The notes under the pieces were generated by a model, which was not told where the DNA came from, ran no database searches, and saw nothing but the letters and a program-made list of their open reading frames with translations. Below are positions 53,087-62,266 of a DNA stretch of 64,000 nt, piece after piece (within the stretch, counting starts at the first letter, position 1; every line of letters starts with the position of its first letter). This DNA is from Dyadobacter crusticola DSM 16708 (GTDB lineage Bacteria > Bacteroidota > Bacteroidia > Cytophagales > Spirosomataceae), in the NCBI RefSeq assembly GCF_000701505.1, contig NZ_JNJB01000018.1, forward strand, positions 19,698 through 83,697, given 5' to 3'. Position numbers and translations under genes: made by a program.

Positions 53087-53839
53087 ATGTCCCGTATTGC
53101 ATTGATTACCGGAGCTACCTCCGGGATAGGAAAAGCAACTGCCGAACTCTTCGCAGATGCAGGAATAAGTCTCATTCTGTGTGGCCGTCGCCAGGAAAGG
53201 CTCGATGAACTCGCCGGAAAACTGTCTTCCAAAGTACAAGTTACCACACTGCTTTTCGATGTGCGTGACAAAGGTGCGGTACTGGCAATGATCAACTCGC
53301 TTTCCGATGATTGGAAAAACATTGATATCCTCATTAACAATGCAGGCAATGCACACGGGCTGGGCTCACTGGATGAAGGCGATACCGACGACTGGGATTC
53401 GATGATCGATGGAAATGTAAAGGGATTGCTCTACGTTTCCAAAGCGGTTATTCCATTGCTTTTGGAAAAAGGAAAGGGACATATCGTCAACATCAGCTCC
53501 ATCGCAGGAAAGCAGACCTATGCAAACGGAGCAGTATACTGCGCTTCGAAAGCGGCTGTGGAAGTATTGAGCGAGGGAATGCGCCTGGAACTGACGCAGC
53601 ACGGAATTAAGGTAACGAATGTAGCTCCCGGTGCTGTGGAAACTGAATTCTCATTGGTTCGTTTCAAAGGCGATGAAGAGCGTGCCGGGAAAGTATACCA
53701 GGGTTTTGATCCATTGCAGGCAGGAGATATTGCTGACGCTATTTTGTACGCTGTGAATGCACCGGATCGCGTCACAATCGCCGACATCACGATACTGGCA
53801 GGCGCACAATCCGCCGCAACTGCGATTCACAGAAAGTAG
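53087..53839 (+). CDS. short-chain dehydrogenase/reductase, YdfG-like
   Basis: 250 aa classical SDR. Cofactor motif 'TGATSGIGKATAELF' with a following 'CGRRQERL' (Arg pair suggests NADP). 'NNAGNAHG', active site Ser in 'NISSIAGKQTY' and Y-x3-K in 'VYCASKAAVEVLSEGMRLEL'. The pattern 'APGAVETEFSLVRF' is that of the YdfG/serine (3-hydroxy acid) dehydrogenase subgroup, which oxidises 3-hydroxy acids such as L-allo-threonine and serine. The subgroup call is tentative. Confidence 0.92.
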   Translation: MSRIALITGATSGIGKATAELFADAGISLILCGRRQERLDELAGKLSSKVQVTTLLFDVRDKGAVLAMINSLSDDWKNIDILINNAGNAHGLGSLDEGDTDDWDSMIDGNVKGLLYVSKAVIPLLLEKGKGHIVNISSIAGKQTYANGAVYCASKAAVEVLSEGMRLELTQHGIKVTNVAPGAVETEFSLVRFKGDEERAGKVYQGFDPLQAGDIADAILYAVNAPDRVTIADITILAGAQSAATAIHRK

Positions 53840-53846
53840 AGACTGC

Positions 53847-54527
53847 TCAGTTGTTTTCCGCTATCCTTAAAATGAGATTGGGATCAAGGCAGATTGATAA
53901 GTAATAATCCTGATCAAAAATGCTGCTTACCCCGGGAAAATCGCCTGCATAGTCGCCGATTTCACTGATCACCTGAAAGTGCAGATGCGGCGGCCAGTCG
54001 CCATTTTCCGGGAAGTCGCCAATAAAGGCAAATTGCTCACCTTTTGCAATGGGTTTTCCGACGGAAAGTCCGTTCAATGAAGAAAGCGACAAATGCCCGT
54101 ACAATGTATAAAATCGTACTCCTGATAAATCGTGGGCTAAAATGATCGTAGGACCATAGTCGCCGTAGTGGTTGTTGAATGCGTAGCTGTGAACTACTCC
54201 GTCAATTGGCGCATACACCGGCTCGCCTGCCGGCACCCAGATATCAGTCCCTAAATGAATGCTCCGTGCACCTGGCTCATCGCCTCCGAAATGCATTCGC
54301 TGGCGGTATATTACGCGGTTTTCCCCATATCCGCCAATCCCATTGTATGTACTTCCCAACAAAAGCTCTTCAAAAACATACTTCAAAAATTCACTTGTTC
54401 TCGAAAGATCACGGGTGAGCAATGCGTGATTAGCGGCTGAAAAATCCAGTCTTCTGTAAGCTTTTCCATTGTCAATAATCCTGGCAAATGCAGGGTACCC
54501 GCTGAGTATTTGTTCTAAGTCCGCCAT
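53847..54527 (-). CDS. M23-family (LytM-type) peptidase
   Basis: 226 aa. The M23 zinc site shows H-x3-D in 'SIHLGTDIWVPAGEPVYAPIDGVVHSY' and the H-x-H in 'PPHLHFQVI', with the mid-strand 'YTLYGHLSL'. Such enzymes cut peptidoglycan crosslinks. No signal peptide is visible, so either export is atypical or the enzyme is a scaffold. The N-terminal 50 residues ('LEQILSGYPAFARIIDNG') are not typical. It converges with the SDR gene by an 8-bp gap. Confidence 0.88.
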   Translation of the reverse strand: MADLEQILSGYPAFARIIDNGKAYRRLDFSAANHALLTRDLSRTSEFLKYVFEELLLGSTYNGIGGYGENRVIYRQRMHFGGDEPGARSIHLGTDIWVPAGEPVYAPIDGVVHSYAFNNHYGDYGPTIILAHDLSGVRFYTLYGHLSLSSLNGLSVGKPIAKGEQFAFIGDFPENGDWPPHLHFQVISEIGDYAGDFPGVSSIFDQDYYLSICLDPNLILRIAENN

Positions 54528-54543
54528 AGCTGAGGGTTAAAGC

Positions 54544-54573
54544 AAAAAAGAGCCAGGCGTGAATGCCCGGCTC
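54544..54573 (-). terminator. Rho-independent terminator after the DUF5117 metalloprotease gene
   Basis: On the minus strand GAGCCGGGC and GCCTGGCTC pair (one G-U) across a 6-nt loop and are followed by six T. It lies 15 bp past the metalloprotease stop and separates it from the M23 gene downstream. Confidence 0.85.
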
Positions 54574-54587
54574 TTCGAATTCAAGGC

Positions 54588-57164
54588 TTATTTTGGATCG
54601 AGACTTTGTTTGATCCGTTGCAAAATATCCTGTAAATGGTATTTGGTGATCTTATCCGCACTTTTCGGAATAGCAGCGGTAATCGTCGATTTCAGACTTT
54701 CCAAATGCGCCCGTGCTACGGAAGGCAAATCGGTTTTTTCAAGCTCCACGACGCGGGTTGAAAAACCGTAGGTGATCCCCACGGGAATGGACTGTACATT
54801 GGCTTTGCCAGGTTTGAGCAAGTCGATCAGCTTTTCGGTATACACCTTTTGCAGGTTGCGACGGTACAAATCAATGTTCTTGCCTGTTTTAGTTTCCGAC
54901 CAGATACCGCCCTCCAGGTCAGTGAACAGCTCATCGAGCGTGTAGTTCTTGGCAGTCATACCTGTTTCCATTAACCTTACAGCTCTGTCGCCCGCAAAAA
55001 GCGCGGTAATCGCATATTCATGTAGTGCTTTAATCGCTTCTACACCGGTTTCAGGCTTGATCTTGTTCATGATATTCTGGTCCAAAAGCCAGGTCGGCGT
55101 TTTGAAAAGCTGCGCATTCAGGAATTCAACCGCTTCTTTCTGCGTCGCTTTTGCAACCGGCGTAAATGTTGGCCCTTCCATGTCATAGGTAGTAGGCGTA
55201 TCGTAAATTCCACCTATGTTTTTGATTACGTGGCCCAGGTACCGGCGATACTGCGCAGTTACATTGCTGTAAATCTCATCGAGTTCCTTATAGCTTTCGC
55301 CATCTTCACGGCTCCATTCGATCAGGTTGGGTAGTATCCTTTTCAGGTTCCTGATTCCATACTCTGAGGCTTTCATTGCATTGTCACCCAGATCCTCGGT
55401 CTGGTATCTCGGATCGTAGGGACTGATCTCTGTTCCAAAATGCAGGCGGGTATCCTTGTAAGCCTCTTTCGTCATTTCATTCAGCTTTGCTTTCTGCGCT
55501 TTCGGGTCGCGGATGTCAGGGAAATTGCTGTAACCCCATTGAATCGCCCATTTGTCGTAGTCGCCAATGCGGGGGAAAAGATCAGTAATACTATCTTCCG
55601 GCTGTGCGACATAGTTAAACCGCGCATAATCCATGATCGAGGCTGTGTGGCCGTGCTCTTTAATCCATTCTTTGTCACGCAGCTTTTCGACCGGCGTCGC
55701 AGAACTTGCGCCCATATTGTGCCGCAGTCCCAATGTATGTCCAATTTCGTGTGAGGATACAAATCGCACGAGCTGGCCCATAAGTTCGTCGTCAAACTTC
55801 TTTGTACGTGCTTTCGGATCAACGGCGGCAGCCTGAATAAGGTACCAGTTACGCAGCAGGCGCATTACATTGTGGTACCAGCCAATGTGGCTTTCAAGGA
55901 TTTCGCCGCTTCGCGGATCGTGTACATTCGGACCGTAAGCGTTCTGGATATCTGCTGCGAAATAGCGGATCACCGAATACCGGGCGTCTTCCAGACTCAT
56001 GGTTGTGTCGCCTTCCGGCCAGTATTCGCCGCGGATTGCATTTTTCCAGCCAGCTTTTTCAAAAGCGACCTGCCAATCGTCCACCCCTGCTTTCAGGTAT
56101 TTGCGCCATTTTTCAGGTGTTGCCGGATCTATATAGTAAACAATGGGCTTTTTCGGCTCAATTAACTCCCCATTTTTCTGCTTGGCTGCGTCTTCCGCAT
56201 TCTTGGGTTCAAGCCTCCATCTTACTGCGAAAACTTCCGTGTCCGACCGCTGTGATTCTTCACCAAAAACGGCATACTGATTGGCAAAATAGCCAACTCT
56301 GCTATCAAAAATCCGCTTTTGCATAGGTCTTTCCGGCAGCAGAATCATGGAAGTATTCATCTCAAACGTCACAACGCCGGCATCGAGCCCGGAAGGTAAG
56401 TACTGGCCGATCTGCGGAACGGGGGTGGGGGAAAGCGTTTGCGGAGATACCGTGAACGTTTTTACAGTACGTATTTCCGTGTTGATCGGAAAGCTCCTCA
56501 TTTTTTCAATGTAAGATGCCTCCTTTTTGAAACCTGTCAGTTTCAACAACTGCTTGTTAACCGAGCTAAGTGAAAAAACCTGGTTGTCGGAGTTAAAAAA
56601 ATCGGTAACGTCAATGACCGAAGCTTTTGCACCAGGATCTTTTTTGAGCGCTTTGATATCGAAAACGCCGATAATCGGATCAGAATTGGAGTTTTTGACA
56701 GCCTGAAAAATGGGCTTTGTACTGTCAGGACTTGTTAAAACAACGGTTACTGACCTTAGCAGCAAGTTGTTATCGACACCTTTTTCCCAGCGGATCATCT
56801 GCCGGTTTACTTCCTCTCCTCCAAAAATTCCGCCTCCTGCTGCGGTTTTCGAGTATCGCGTAACCGCCATAATATCCCGGTTCAGCAACGAATCGGGTAT
56901 TTCAAAATACCATTTATCATCCATTTTGTGCACCGAGATCATTCCCTTCTGGCTCACTGCACTGGTATCGATCAGGTCTTTAAAAGCTTTCGGACTTTTT
57001 TTCCTATCATCTTTCAGCTTGTCTTTGACAGCCGTCGCCATGGCATCGACTGCCTTCTCAATTTTCACATCTTCTTCTTTCTTTTTCTTCTTTTTCTGGG
57101 CTTGGGCATCATTAAGATACACGAGAGCTAGTCCCGTAAGAATAAGGCACCGAAATAATCTCAT
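54588..57164 (-). CDS. DUF5117/DUF5118 zinc-dependent metalloprotease
   Basis: 858 aa. A signal peptide (residues 1-22) and a Lys-rich stretch ('KKKKKKEED') precede a DUF5118-like segment and the DUF5117 beta domain ('KWYFEIPDSLLNRDIMAVTRYSKTAAGGGIFGGEEVNRQMIRWEKG'). The gluzincin/metzincin zinc motif is 'SSHEIGHTLGLRHNMGAS' (HExxHxxGxxH) with the later Met-turn region. The DUF4953-like C-terminal region follows. Family members are exported Bacteroidota proteases of unknown substrate. It stands alone between Ppx/GppA and M23, both on the minus strand, with a terminator after it. Confidence 0.92.
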   Translation of the reverse strand: MRLFRCLILTGLALVYLNDAQAQKKKKKKEEDVKIEKAVDAMATAVKDKLKDDRKKSPKAFKDLIDTSAVSQKGMISVHKMDDKWYFEIPDSLLNRDIMAVTRYSKTAAGGGIFGGEEVNRQMIRWEKGVDNNLLLRSVTVVLTSPDSTKPIFQAVKNSNSDPIIGVFDIKALKKDPGAKASVIDVTDFFNSDNQVFSLSSVNKQLLKLTGFKKEASYIEKMRSFPINTEIRTVKTFTVSPQTLSPTPVPQIGQYLPSGLDAGVVTFEMNTSMILLPERPMQKRIFDSRVGYFANQYAVFGEESQRSDTEVFAVRWRLEPKNAEDAAKQKNGELIEPKKPIVYYIDPATPEKWRKYLKAGVDDWQVAFEKAGWKNAIRGEYWPEGDTTMSLEDARYSVIRYFAADIQNAYGPNVHDPRSGEILESHIGWYHNVMRLLRNWYLIQAAAVDPKARTKKFDDELMGQLVRFVSSHEIGHTLGLRHNMGASSATPVEKLRDKEWIKEHGHTASIMDYARFNYVAQPEDSITDLFPRIGDYDKWAIQWGYSNFPDIRDPKAQKAKLNEMTKEAYKDTRLHFGTEISPYDPRYQTEDLGDNAMKASEYGIRNLKRILPNLIEWSREDGESYKELDEIYSNVTAQYRRYLGHVIKNIGGIYDTPTTYDMEGPTFTPVAKATQKEAVEFLNAQLFKTPTWLLDQNIMNKIKPETGVEAIKALHEYAITALFAGDRAVRLMETGMTAKNYTLDELFTDLEGGIWSETKTGKNIDLYRRNLQKVYTEKLIDLLKPGKANVQSIPVGITYGFSTRVVELEKTDLPSVARAHLESLKSTITAAIPKSADKITKYHLQDILQRIKQSLDPK

Positions 57165-57242
57165 GGAATTGTTAAAGAGTTTTGTTTAAAGTGATAGAAG
57201 CCAGGGGGGTAAATAGAAATCTAATTTACGGATTAGAAGCAA

Positions 57243-58178
57243 TTAGTTTGACAATAATTCAGCAAGAACACCCTCTTTTAACGCGTAACTCGAAATCTGC
57301 ATTTTTTGAATGCCATAACTTTTTAAAACGTAGTCAATCAGGCACACTGCGACTACGATCATATCCACCCGGAGCTCGATCATTCCAGGAATTTGCATGC
57401 GCTCATCGTGGTTTCCGGAGACGATCAGGTGATAGGCGCGGTAAAATTCTTCTAATGGAAGATGGAAGTCAGTCTGGTGTTTTGGAGGACCTTCTCCGAG
57501 GCGATACTGAAAATCTATATCAACAAGCGTATCGAATGTGCCTGAGGAGCCGACCAGCTTTTGAGGGGCATATTGATGAATTGCATTAGCAAGCGGAATG
57601 AGGTTTTCATCAAAATAGTTATAGAGGCTCTTTCTATCGGCGACAGACAGCGGATCATTTCTCATAAACTTTTCCATCAAGCGTTGCCCGCCTATTTCAA
57701 AACTCTGTTTCCAGAATAGCTGAGAATGGTTTCCGATGATGAACTCCACACTTCCGCCTCCGATATCCATGATCAATGCCGGCGAATCGCCGATATCAGT
57801 ACCAAACCGGACGCCCTGATAAATGTACTCTGCCTCTTTGTTTCCATCAATTACTGTAATGGAAATACCTGTTTTGTCGAATATCTCAGTGCAGAACTCG
57901 CTCTGGTTCTCAGCATTGCGGATCGCGCTGGTACCGAAGGCAAATGTGCTTTCAGCAGGAACTCCGTGCAAATCTAATGTTTCCCGGAAATAGGTAAGTA
58001 CAGAAGTTGCGCGACCGAAAGCTTCCGGGGTGATTACTTTCCGGTTGATCCCGCCCATTCCGATCCTGGCCGGGCGGCTGTCATGAAAGATTTTGGAAAA
58101 CTGATCCCCGCTCTTTTCGATGATGAGCAGGTGAAATGTATTTGTTCCTAAATCAATAATTCCCAATCGAGAGCTCAT
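57243..58178 (-). CDS. Ppx/GppA-family exopolyphosphatase or pppGpp phosphohydrolase
   Basis: 311 aa. ASKHA-fold motifs: 'GIIDLGTNTFHLLIIEK' (phosphate 1), 'FGTSAIRNAENQSEF', 'LIMDIGGGSVEFIIGN' (phosphate 2, catalytic acid region) and 'KLVGSSGTFDTLVDI'. It is the short form, without the C-terminal helical (HD) domain of E. coli Ppx or GppA, as usual in this phylum. Whether it prefers polyphosphate or pppGpp is not visible. It precedes the metalloprotease gene on the same strand (78-bp gap). Confidence 0.92.
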   Translation of the reverse strand: MSSRLGIIDLGTNTFHLLIIEKSGDQFSKIFHDSRPARIGMGGINRKVITPEAFGRATSVLTYFRETLDLHGVPAESTFAFGTSAIRNAENQSEFCTEIFDKTGISITVIDGNKEAEYIYQGVRFGTDIGDSPALIMDIGGGSVEFIIGNHSQLFWKQSFEIGGQRLMEKFMRNDPLSVADRKSLYNYFDENLIPLANAIHQYAPQKLVGSSGTFDTLVDIDFQYRLGEGPPKHQTDFHLPLEEFYRAYHLIVSGNHDERMQIPGMIELRVDMIVVAVCLIDYVLKSYGIQKMQISSYALKEGVLAELLSN

Positions 58179-58335
58179 ATCGGGCTGTCTAAATGTTCTA
58201 TTACACTCTTCCTATGACGATGCTTGCAAAAATAACCTAATTTTAATGACTTATTTCTTGATTTTCTGTTTGATAAGGCTTTTCTTTGCAGTCCAATTTC
58301 AGAAAACCATTCAAAAAAACATTACATTAATAAGC

Positions 58336-58530
58336 ATGCTGATTATCAACATTAAAGACAACGAATCGATTGACCGCGCTCTTAAGCGTTACAAGAAGAA
58401 ATTTGAAAGAACCGGTACAATGCGTCAGCTTCGTGCCCGTACAGCTTTCGAAAAACCATCTGTTAGACGTCGTTTCGAAGTTTTGCGTGCCGTTTACAAG
58501 GAAAAGACTTACGGTCATTTAGAGGACTAG
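58336..58530 (+). CDS. rpsU: 30S ribosomal protein S21
   Basis: 64 aa from ATG 58336. A longer frame from 58246 adds a hydrophobic 30-residue tail not seen in S21 and is rejected. 'MLIINIKDNESIDRALKRYKKKFERTGTMRQLRARTAFEKPSVRRR' is diagnostic of Bacteroidota bS21, and the protein is basic throughout as expected. It has its own terminator, and the 5' side is AT-rich. Confidence 0.97.
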   Translation: MLIINIKDNESIDRALKRYKKKFERTGTMRQLRARTAFEKPSVRRRFEVLRAVYKEKTYGHLED

Positions 58531-58583
58531 ATCCAAAGGAGTGGTTTCTGAATGAGTTATACAGGATCATTGTATCCATATAC

Positions 58584-58619
58584 AAAAAAGAGCTGTCTGA
58601 TTTCAGATAGCTCTTTTTT
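58584..58619 (+). terminator. Rho-independent terminator after rpsU
   Basis: Stem AAAAAAGAGCTGTCTGA with TCAGATAGCTCTTTTTT (one G-U pair) around a 2-base centre, ending in T6. It lies between rpsU and the recombinase gene. Confidence 0.88.
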
Positions 58620-58633
58620 GTATATTGGCTGTC

Positions 58634-59506
58634 ATGATCGACGCTTTCTTACAATTTCTGAACTTTGAGAAGCGCGCCAGCGCACATACGGTCAAATCGT
58701 ACCAGACGGATCTTGATCAATTTCAGAAATACCTTTTGTTTCAGTATGAATGCAATGCACCGGAAACGGCACAGCCGGCTATGTTGCGTTCCTGGGTTGT
58801 CAGTTTAATGGAGGAAGGGTTGAACCCGACTTCCGTGAATAGAAAAATTGCCTCTTTACGAAGCTTCTATGCTTTTTTGAGACGAAAACAGTTGATCTCC
58901 AAAGATCCGACGAAAGTATTATCTGCACTGAAAACACGGAAAAAGCTGCCTGCATTTTTGGAAGAAAAATCAATGGAGATGCTTTTTCAAGAGGATACTT
59001 TCTCGGCAGACTTCCCGGGATTGCGAGATCGGGTAGTTATTGAGCTGCTTTACGGCAGCGGGATCCGGCTGGCCGAGCTGCTGGATCTGGAAGTAAGGCA
59101 CCTGGACCTTTATGCACATACGATCCGAGTTTTCGGAAAACGCGCCAAAGAGCGCATGGTACCGATCGGGAAATCGTTAGCTGAGCTGCTCGGAACCTAT
59201 CTGCAGGAACGAAAAGAGATCGCAGCGGTAGATAACCTGATTGTGACGGATTCAGGGAAAGCAGCTTACCCGGTGTTTATTCAAAGGCTTGTTAAAAGAT
59301 ATCTATCGGCAGTGACCACTTTATCTCAAAAAAGCCCTCACATTCTCCGTCACACCTATGCTACGCATTTGCTTAATCGCGGAGCCGATCTGAATGCAAT
59401 TAAGGAGCTGCTTGGTCATGCCAACCTCGCTGCCACTCAGATTTATACACATAACTCCATTGAAAAGCTGAAAAAAACGCATCAGCAAGCGCACCCAAAA
59501 GCCTGA
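58634..59506 (+). CDS. tyrosine recombinase XerC/XerD-like
   Basis: 290 aa from ATG 58634. SAM-like N-terminal domain 'FLQFLNFEKRASAHTVKSYQTDLDQFQKYL', then the catalytic domain with Arg in 'LLYGSGIRLAELLDL', Lys in 'GKRAKERMVPI', H-x2-R in 'SPHILRHTYATHLLN', His in 'ELLGHANLAATQIYTH' and the closing Tyr nucleophile in the same motif. Chromosomal dimer-resolution recombinase by family. Whether it is XerC, XerD or another paralog cannot be told from the window. No integron or phage context adjoins. Confidence 0.92.
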   Translation: MIDAFLQFLNFEKRASAHTVKSYQTDLDQFQKYLLFQYECNAPETAQPAMLRSWVVSLMEEGLNPTSVNRKIASLRSFYAFLRRKQLISKDPTKVLSALKTRKKLPAFLEEKSMEMLFQEDTFSADFPGLRDRVVIELLYGSGIRLAELLDLEVRHLDLYAHTIRVFGKRAKERMVPIGKSLAELLGTYLQERKEIAAVDNLIVTDSGKAAYPVFIQRLVKRYLSAVTTLSQKSPHILRHTYATHLLNRGADLNAIKELLGHANLAATQIYTHNSIEKLKKTHQQAHPKA

Positions 59507-59522
59507 AACCGATTTTTAGGAT

Positions 59523-59530
59523 TATATTTG
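59523..59530 (+). promoter_or_regulatory. -7 box (TATATTTG) upstream of ppc
   Basis: Perfect TAnnTTTG, 43 bp before the ppc ATG, predicted leader about 36 nt. No clear -33 element. Confidence 0.5.
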
Positions 59531-59572
59531 ACCTCCATAGCAGATCTCAAAATATAATTTCGTCGCTTCATT

Positions 59573-62158
59573 ATGAATAACAGTTTTCAGGACGCAGTTG
59601 TAACGAAGTATAATATTTTCAACAGCCTTTTTCTGAGTTTACCCTATCGCGGTATTTTTCAGACAGGCTCGCTACTTCCGATACTTACGCAGCAGAGTGA
59701 GACAGGTTTTCAGGAGGGAAAATCTCCGAAGGAAATCATCGAGCACTTTTTCTCGGAACTACTTGAAACCGCCACTCCTAAGGAAAGGACAGATCTGCTT
59801 TTTGCATTCATTCAATACATTGAAAGACAAGTTGTTCTTTTTGACTCTGTTGAAGATGCAGCATTTGATCAAACCCACGATCTTACCGGAAAAGGCTCCG
59901 TTACTTACCTGACCGAAAGGCTGGACAAAGACGAGCTGAAAAAGAAGCTGTTGACGAAGTTGCAGGATTTTAGCGTGCGCATTGTACTGACAGCTCACCC
60001 GACCCAATTTTACTCCGGTAAAGTGCTCGGGATCATCAACGATCTCGAAGACGCGATTAAGGAAAACGATTTTACCGAGGTAAATCAGCTTTTGCTTCAA
60101 TTAGGGAAAACTGCATTTATCAATCACGAAAAACCTACTCCATTTGACGAGGCTGTCAGCCTGTGCTGGTTCCTTGAAAATGTATATTATGATGCTATCC
60201 CGTCTATCCTTGAAAAGTTGATCAATGGGCTGGGAATGAGCGTCCATGACTGGCCTTACCCGAATGTTTACCGGCTAGGTTTCTGGCCGGGTGGCGACAG
60301 GGACGGAAACCCTTTTGTGAATCCGGATATTACATTGCAGGTTGCGGACAGGCTGAGAGAAACGCTTCTGCGCAGCTATTACCGCGATATTCGTCAGCTG
60401 AAAAGGCGATTAACCTTTAAAGGTGTCGACGAGGCAGTTTCCATTGCGGAGAAAAAAATGAACAGTACCATTTTCGGTCCGTTCGAGGAAGGTTATGCCA
60501 ATGCACAGGAGCTGATCGATGAATTGTTGAAAGCGCGGGAAGTGCTTGTCAGCAAGCATCAGGGGCTTTTTGTAGAGCTGCTTGACAATTTTATCTTGAA
60601 GCTTAACCTGTTCGGATTCTTCTTCGCGAGCCTAGATGTACGCCAGGATAGCCGGAAACACGGAAAAGCCTGGGAGGATATTCTGAAAAGATTGGAGAAA
60701 AAAATTCCGCTCCTGAAATACAGTGACTACGAAGGTTGGGATGAGCCAAAGAAAATAGAAATGCTGCTGTCGCTTAATATTCCACTGCGCGACGAAGACT
60801 ATGAAGATCCATTAACAAAAGATATTCTTGGGTCAATCAGAGCGATTAAAACGATCCAGGAAAAAAATGGTGAGAAAGGCGCTCACCGCTACGTAATTAG
60901 TAACAATACTTCTGCATTGAATGTAATGCAGGTAGTTGCGCTGGCTAAGAATCTCATTGCTGACGAAAATGGAAAATTGGCGCTTGATGTAGTTCCATTG
61001 TTTGAAACGGTGGACGATCTTGCCAATGCGCCCGGCATTATGCGCAGCTTGTATGAAAATGAGTTCTACCGGAATCATTTGCAAAACCGCGAGAATCACC
61101 AAACGATTATGGTTGGATTTTCGGATGGAACGAAAGATGGCGGTTACCTGCGTGCCAACTGGTCTATTTACCGTGCAAAAGAGGAATTAACCAAAGTTTC
61201 GAGAGAGTTTGGAATCAAAGTCACGTTTTTTGACGGCCGCGGCGGACCGCCTGCGCGCGGAGGTGGCAATAACCACAACTTCTACTCGTCGCTGGGATCA
61301 GATATTGAAGATAAAGAGATACAACTGACCGTTCAGGGGCAGACTATCAGCTCTAATTACGGGACTGTAACTACGGCAATGTACAATCTGGAAAGATTGT
61401 TTACAGCTGGTCTGGAAAACCATTTATTCCGTGATAATCGTGCTGAGGATGAGCTGAGTACAGAAGATAAGGAGTTGATCGAAGAAATGGCAGAGGCAGC
61501 TTATAACTCTTATCTGGACCTTAAAAAACACCCGATGTTTGTCAAGTATCTTGATAAGAAAACACCGTTGCGTTTCTACGGACAGACCAACATCGGCAGC
61601 CGGCCTACCAAGCGTGGAAATGATGATGAAGGGTTGAAGTTTGAGGATTTGCGGGCTATTCCGTTTGTAGGATCGTGGGCGCAGATGAAGCAGAATGTAC
61701 CAGGGTTCTATGGTTTTGGATCGGCGATCCGGCAAATGGCGGAGGAAAACAAGATCGAGGATATCAAGCAACTTTACAAGAAGTCGCTGTTTTTCCGGAC
61801 ATTGATCGAGAACTCAATGCAGTCGCTTTCAAAAGCATTTTTCCCGGCGACAAAGTACTTGCGTGACGAGGAAGAATATCGGGAGTTCTGGGACAAAATG
61901 TATGATGAATTCCTGCTAACGCGTGACCTGCTGCTTGAAGTATCGGGACAGAAGGAGCTGTTGGACAGTAATAATGTAACGAAAGTATCTATCAAAACGC
62001 GCGAGCGCATTGTATTGCCTCTGATTACCATTCAGCAATATGCATTGCAAATGCTGGCACTTGACCCCAAAGACCTGCCGGTTGACGTAGAAACCTACAA
62101 TCAGCTGATCATGCGGGCAATGTTCGGGATTATCAATGCAGCGAGGAACTCGGCTTAG
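59573..62158 (+). CDS. ppc: phosphoenolpyruvate carboxylase
   Basis: Carboxylates PEP to oxaloacetate, replenishing the TCA cycle. 861 aa. Catalytic His in 'RIVLTAHPTQFYSGKVLG' (about residue 142), 'LGFWPGGDRDGNPFVNP', 'LDVRQDSRKHGKAWEDIL', 'VMVGFSDGTKDGGYLRANWSIYRAKEEL', the glycine loop 'FFDGRGGPPARGGGNNH' and 'PTKRGNDDEGLKFEDLRAIPFVGSWAQ'. Ends 'MRAMFGIINAARNSA' instead of the common '...RNTG', consistent with this phylum's divergent, probably differently regulated, Ppc. Separate promoter and a very strong terminator. Confidence 0.96.
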   Translation: MNNSFQDAVVTKYNIFNSLFLSLPYRGIFQTGSLLPILTQQSETGFQEGKSPKEIIEHFFSELLETATPKERTDLLFAFIQYIERQVVLFDSVEDAAFDQTHDLTGKGSVTYLTERLDKDELKKKLLTKLQDFSVRIVLTAHPTQFYSGKVLGIINDLEDAIKENDFTEVNQLLLQLGKTAFINHEKPTPFDEAVSLCWFLENVYYDAIPSILEKLINGLGMSVHDWPYPNVYRLGFWPGGDRDGNPFVNPDITLQVADRLRETLLRSYYRDIRQLKRRLTFKGVDEAVSIAEKKMNSTIFGPFEEGYANAQELIDELLKAREVLVSKHQGLFVELLDNFILKLNLFGFFFASLDVRQDSRKHGKAWEDILKRLEKKIPLLKYSDYEGWDEPKKIEMLLSLNIPLRDEDYEDPLTKDILGSIRAIKTIQEKNGEKGAHRYVISNNTSALNVMQVVALAKNLIADENGKLALDVVPLFETVDDLANAPGIMRSLYENEFYRNHLQNRENHQTIMVGFSDGTKDGGYLRANWSIYRAKEELTKVSREFGIKVTFFDGRGGPPARGGGNNHNFYSSLGSDIEDKEIQLTVQGQTISSNYGTVTTAMYNLERLFTAGLENHLFRDNRAEDELSTEDKELIEEMAEAAYNSYLDLKKHPMFVKYLDKKTPLRFYGQTNIGSRPTKRGNDDEGLKFEDLRAIPFVGSWAQMKQNVPGFYGFGSAIRQMAEENKIEDIKQLYKKSLFFRTLIENSMQSLSKAFFPATKYLRDEEEYREFWDKMYDEFLLTRDLLLEVSGQKELLDSNNVTKVSIKTRERIVLPLITIQQYALQMLALDPKDLPVDVETYNQLIMRAMFGIINAARNSA

Positions 62159-62175
62159 GTACCTATTCTTATTAT

Positions 62176-62224
62176 AAGATTGAAAATGCTCCTGAATTTC
62201 GTGTTCAGGAGCATTTTCAATCTT
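62176..62224 (+). terminator. Rho-independent terminator with 21-bp stem after ppc
   Basis: Perfect 21-bp arms (62176-62196 and 62204-62224) around loop TTTCGTG, 17 bp after the ppc stop. It is unusually long, and its AT ends could serve either strand. The minus-strand lipoprotein gene ends 43 bp away. Confidence 0.88.
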
Positions 62225-62266
62225 AGGCTTGACGCTTGACTTCAAACCCAACTAAGTTGAGGCCGC

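Noticed and set aside
58246..58335. Longer reading of rpsU with a hydrophobic N-terminus
   Set aside because: S21 starts at 'MLIINIKDNE'. The extra 30 codons are promoter and leader sequence.
58634..59506. XerC/D-like gene as an integrase marking a genomic island
   Set aside because: It is flanked by housekeeping genes (rpsU, ppc) with no tRNA, attachment repeat or cargo, so chromosome-dimer resolution is likelier.
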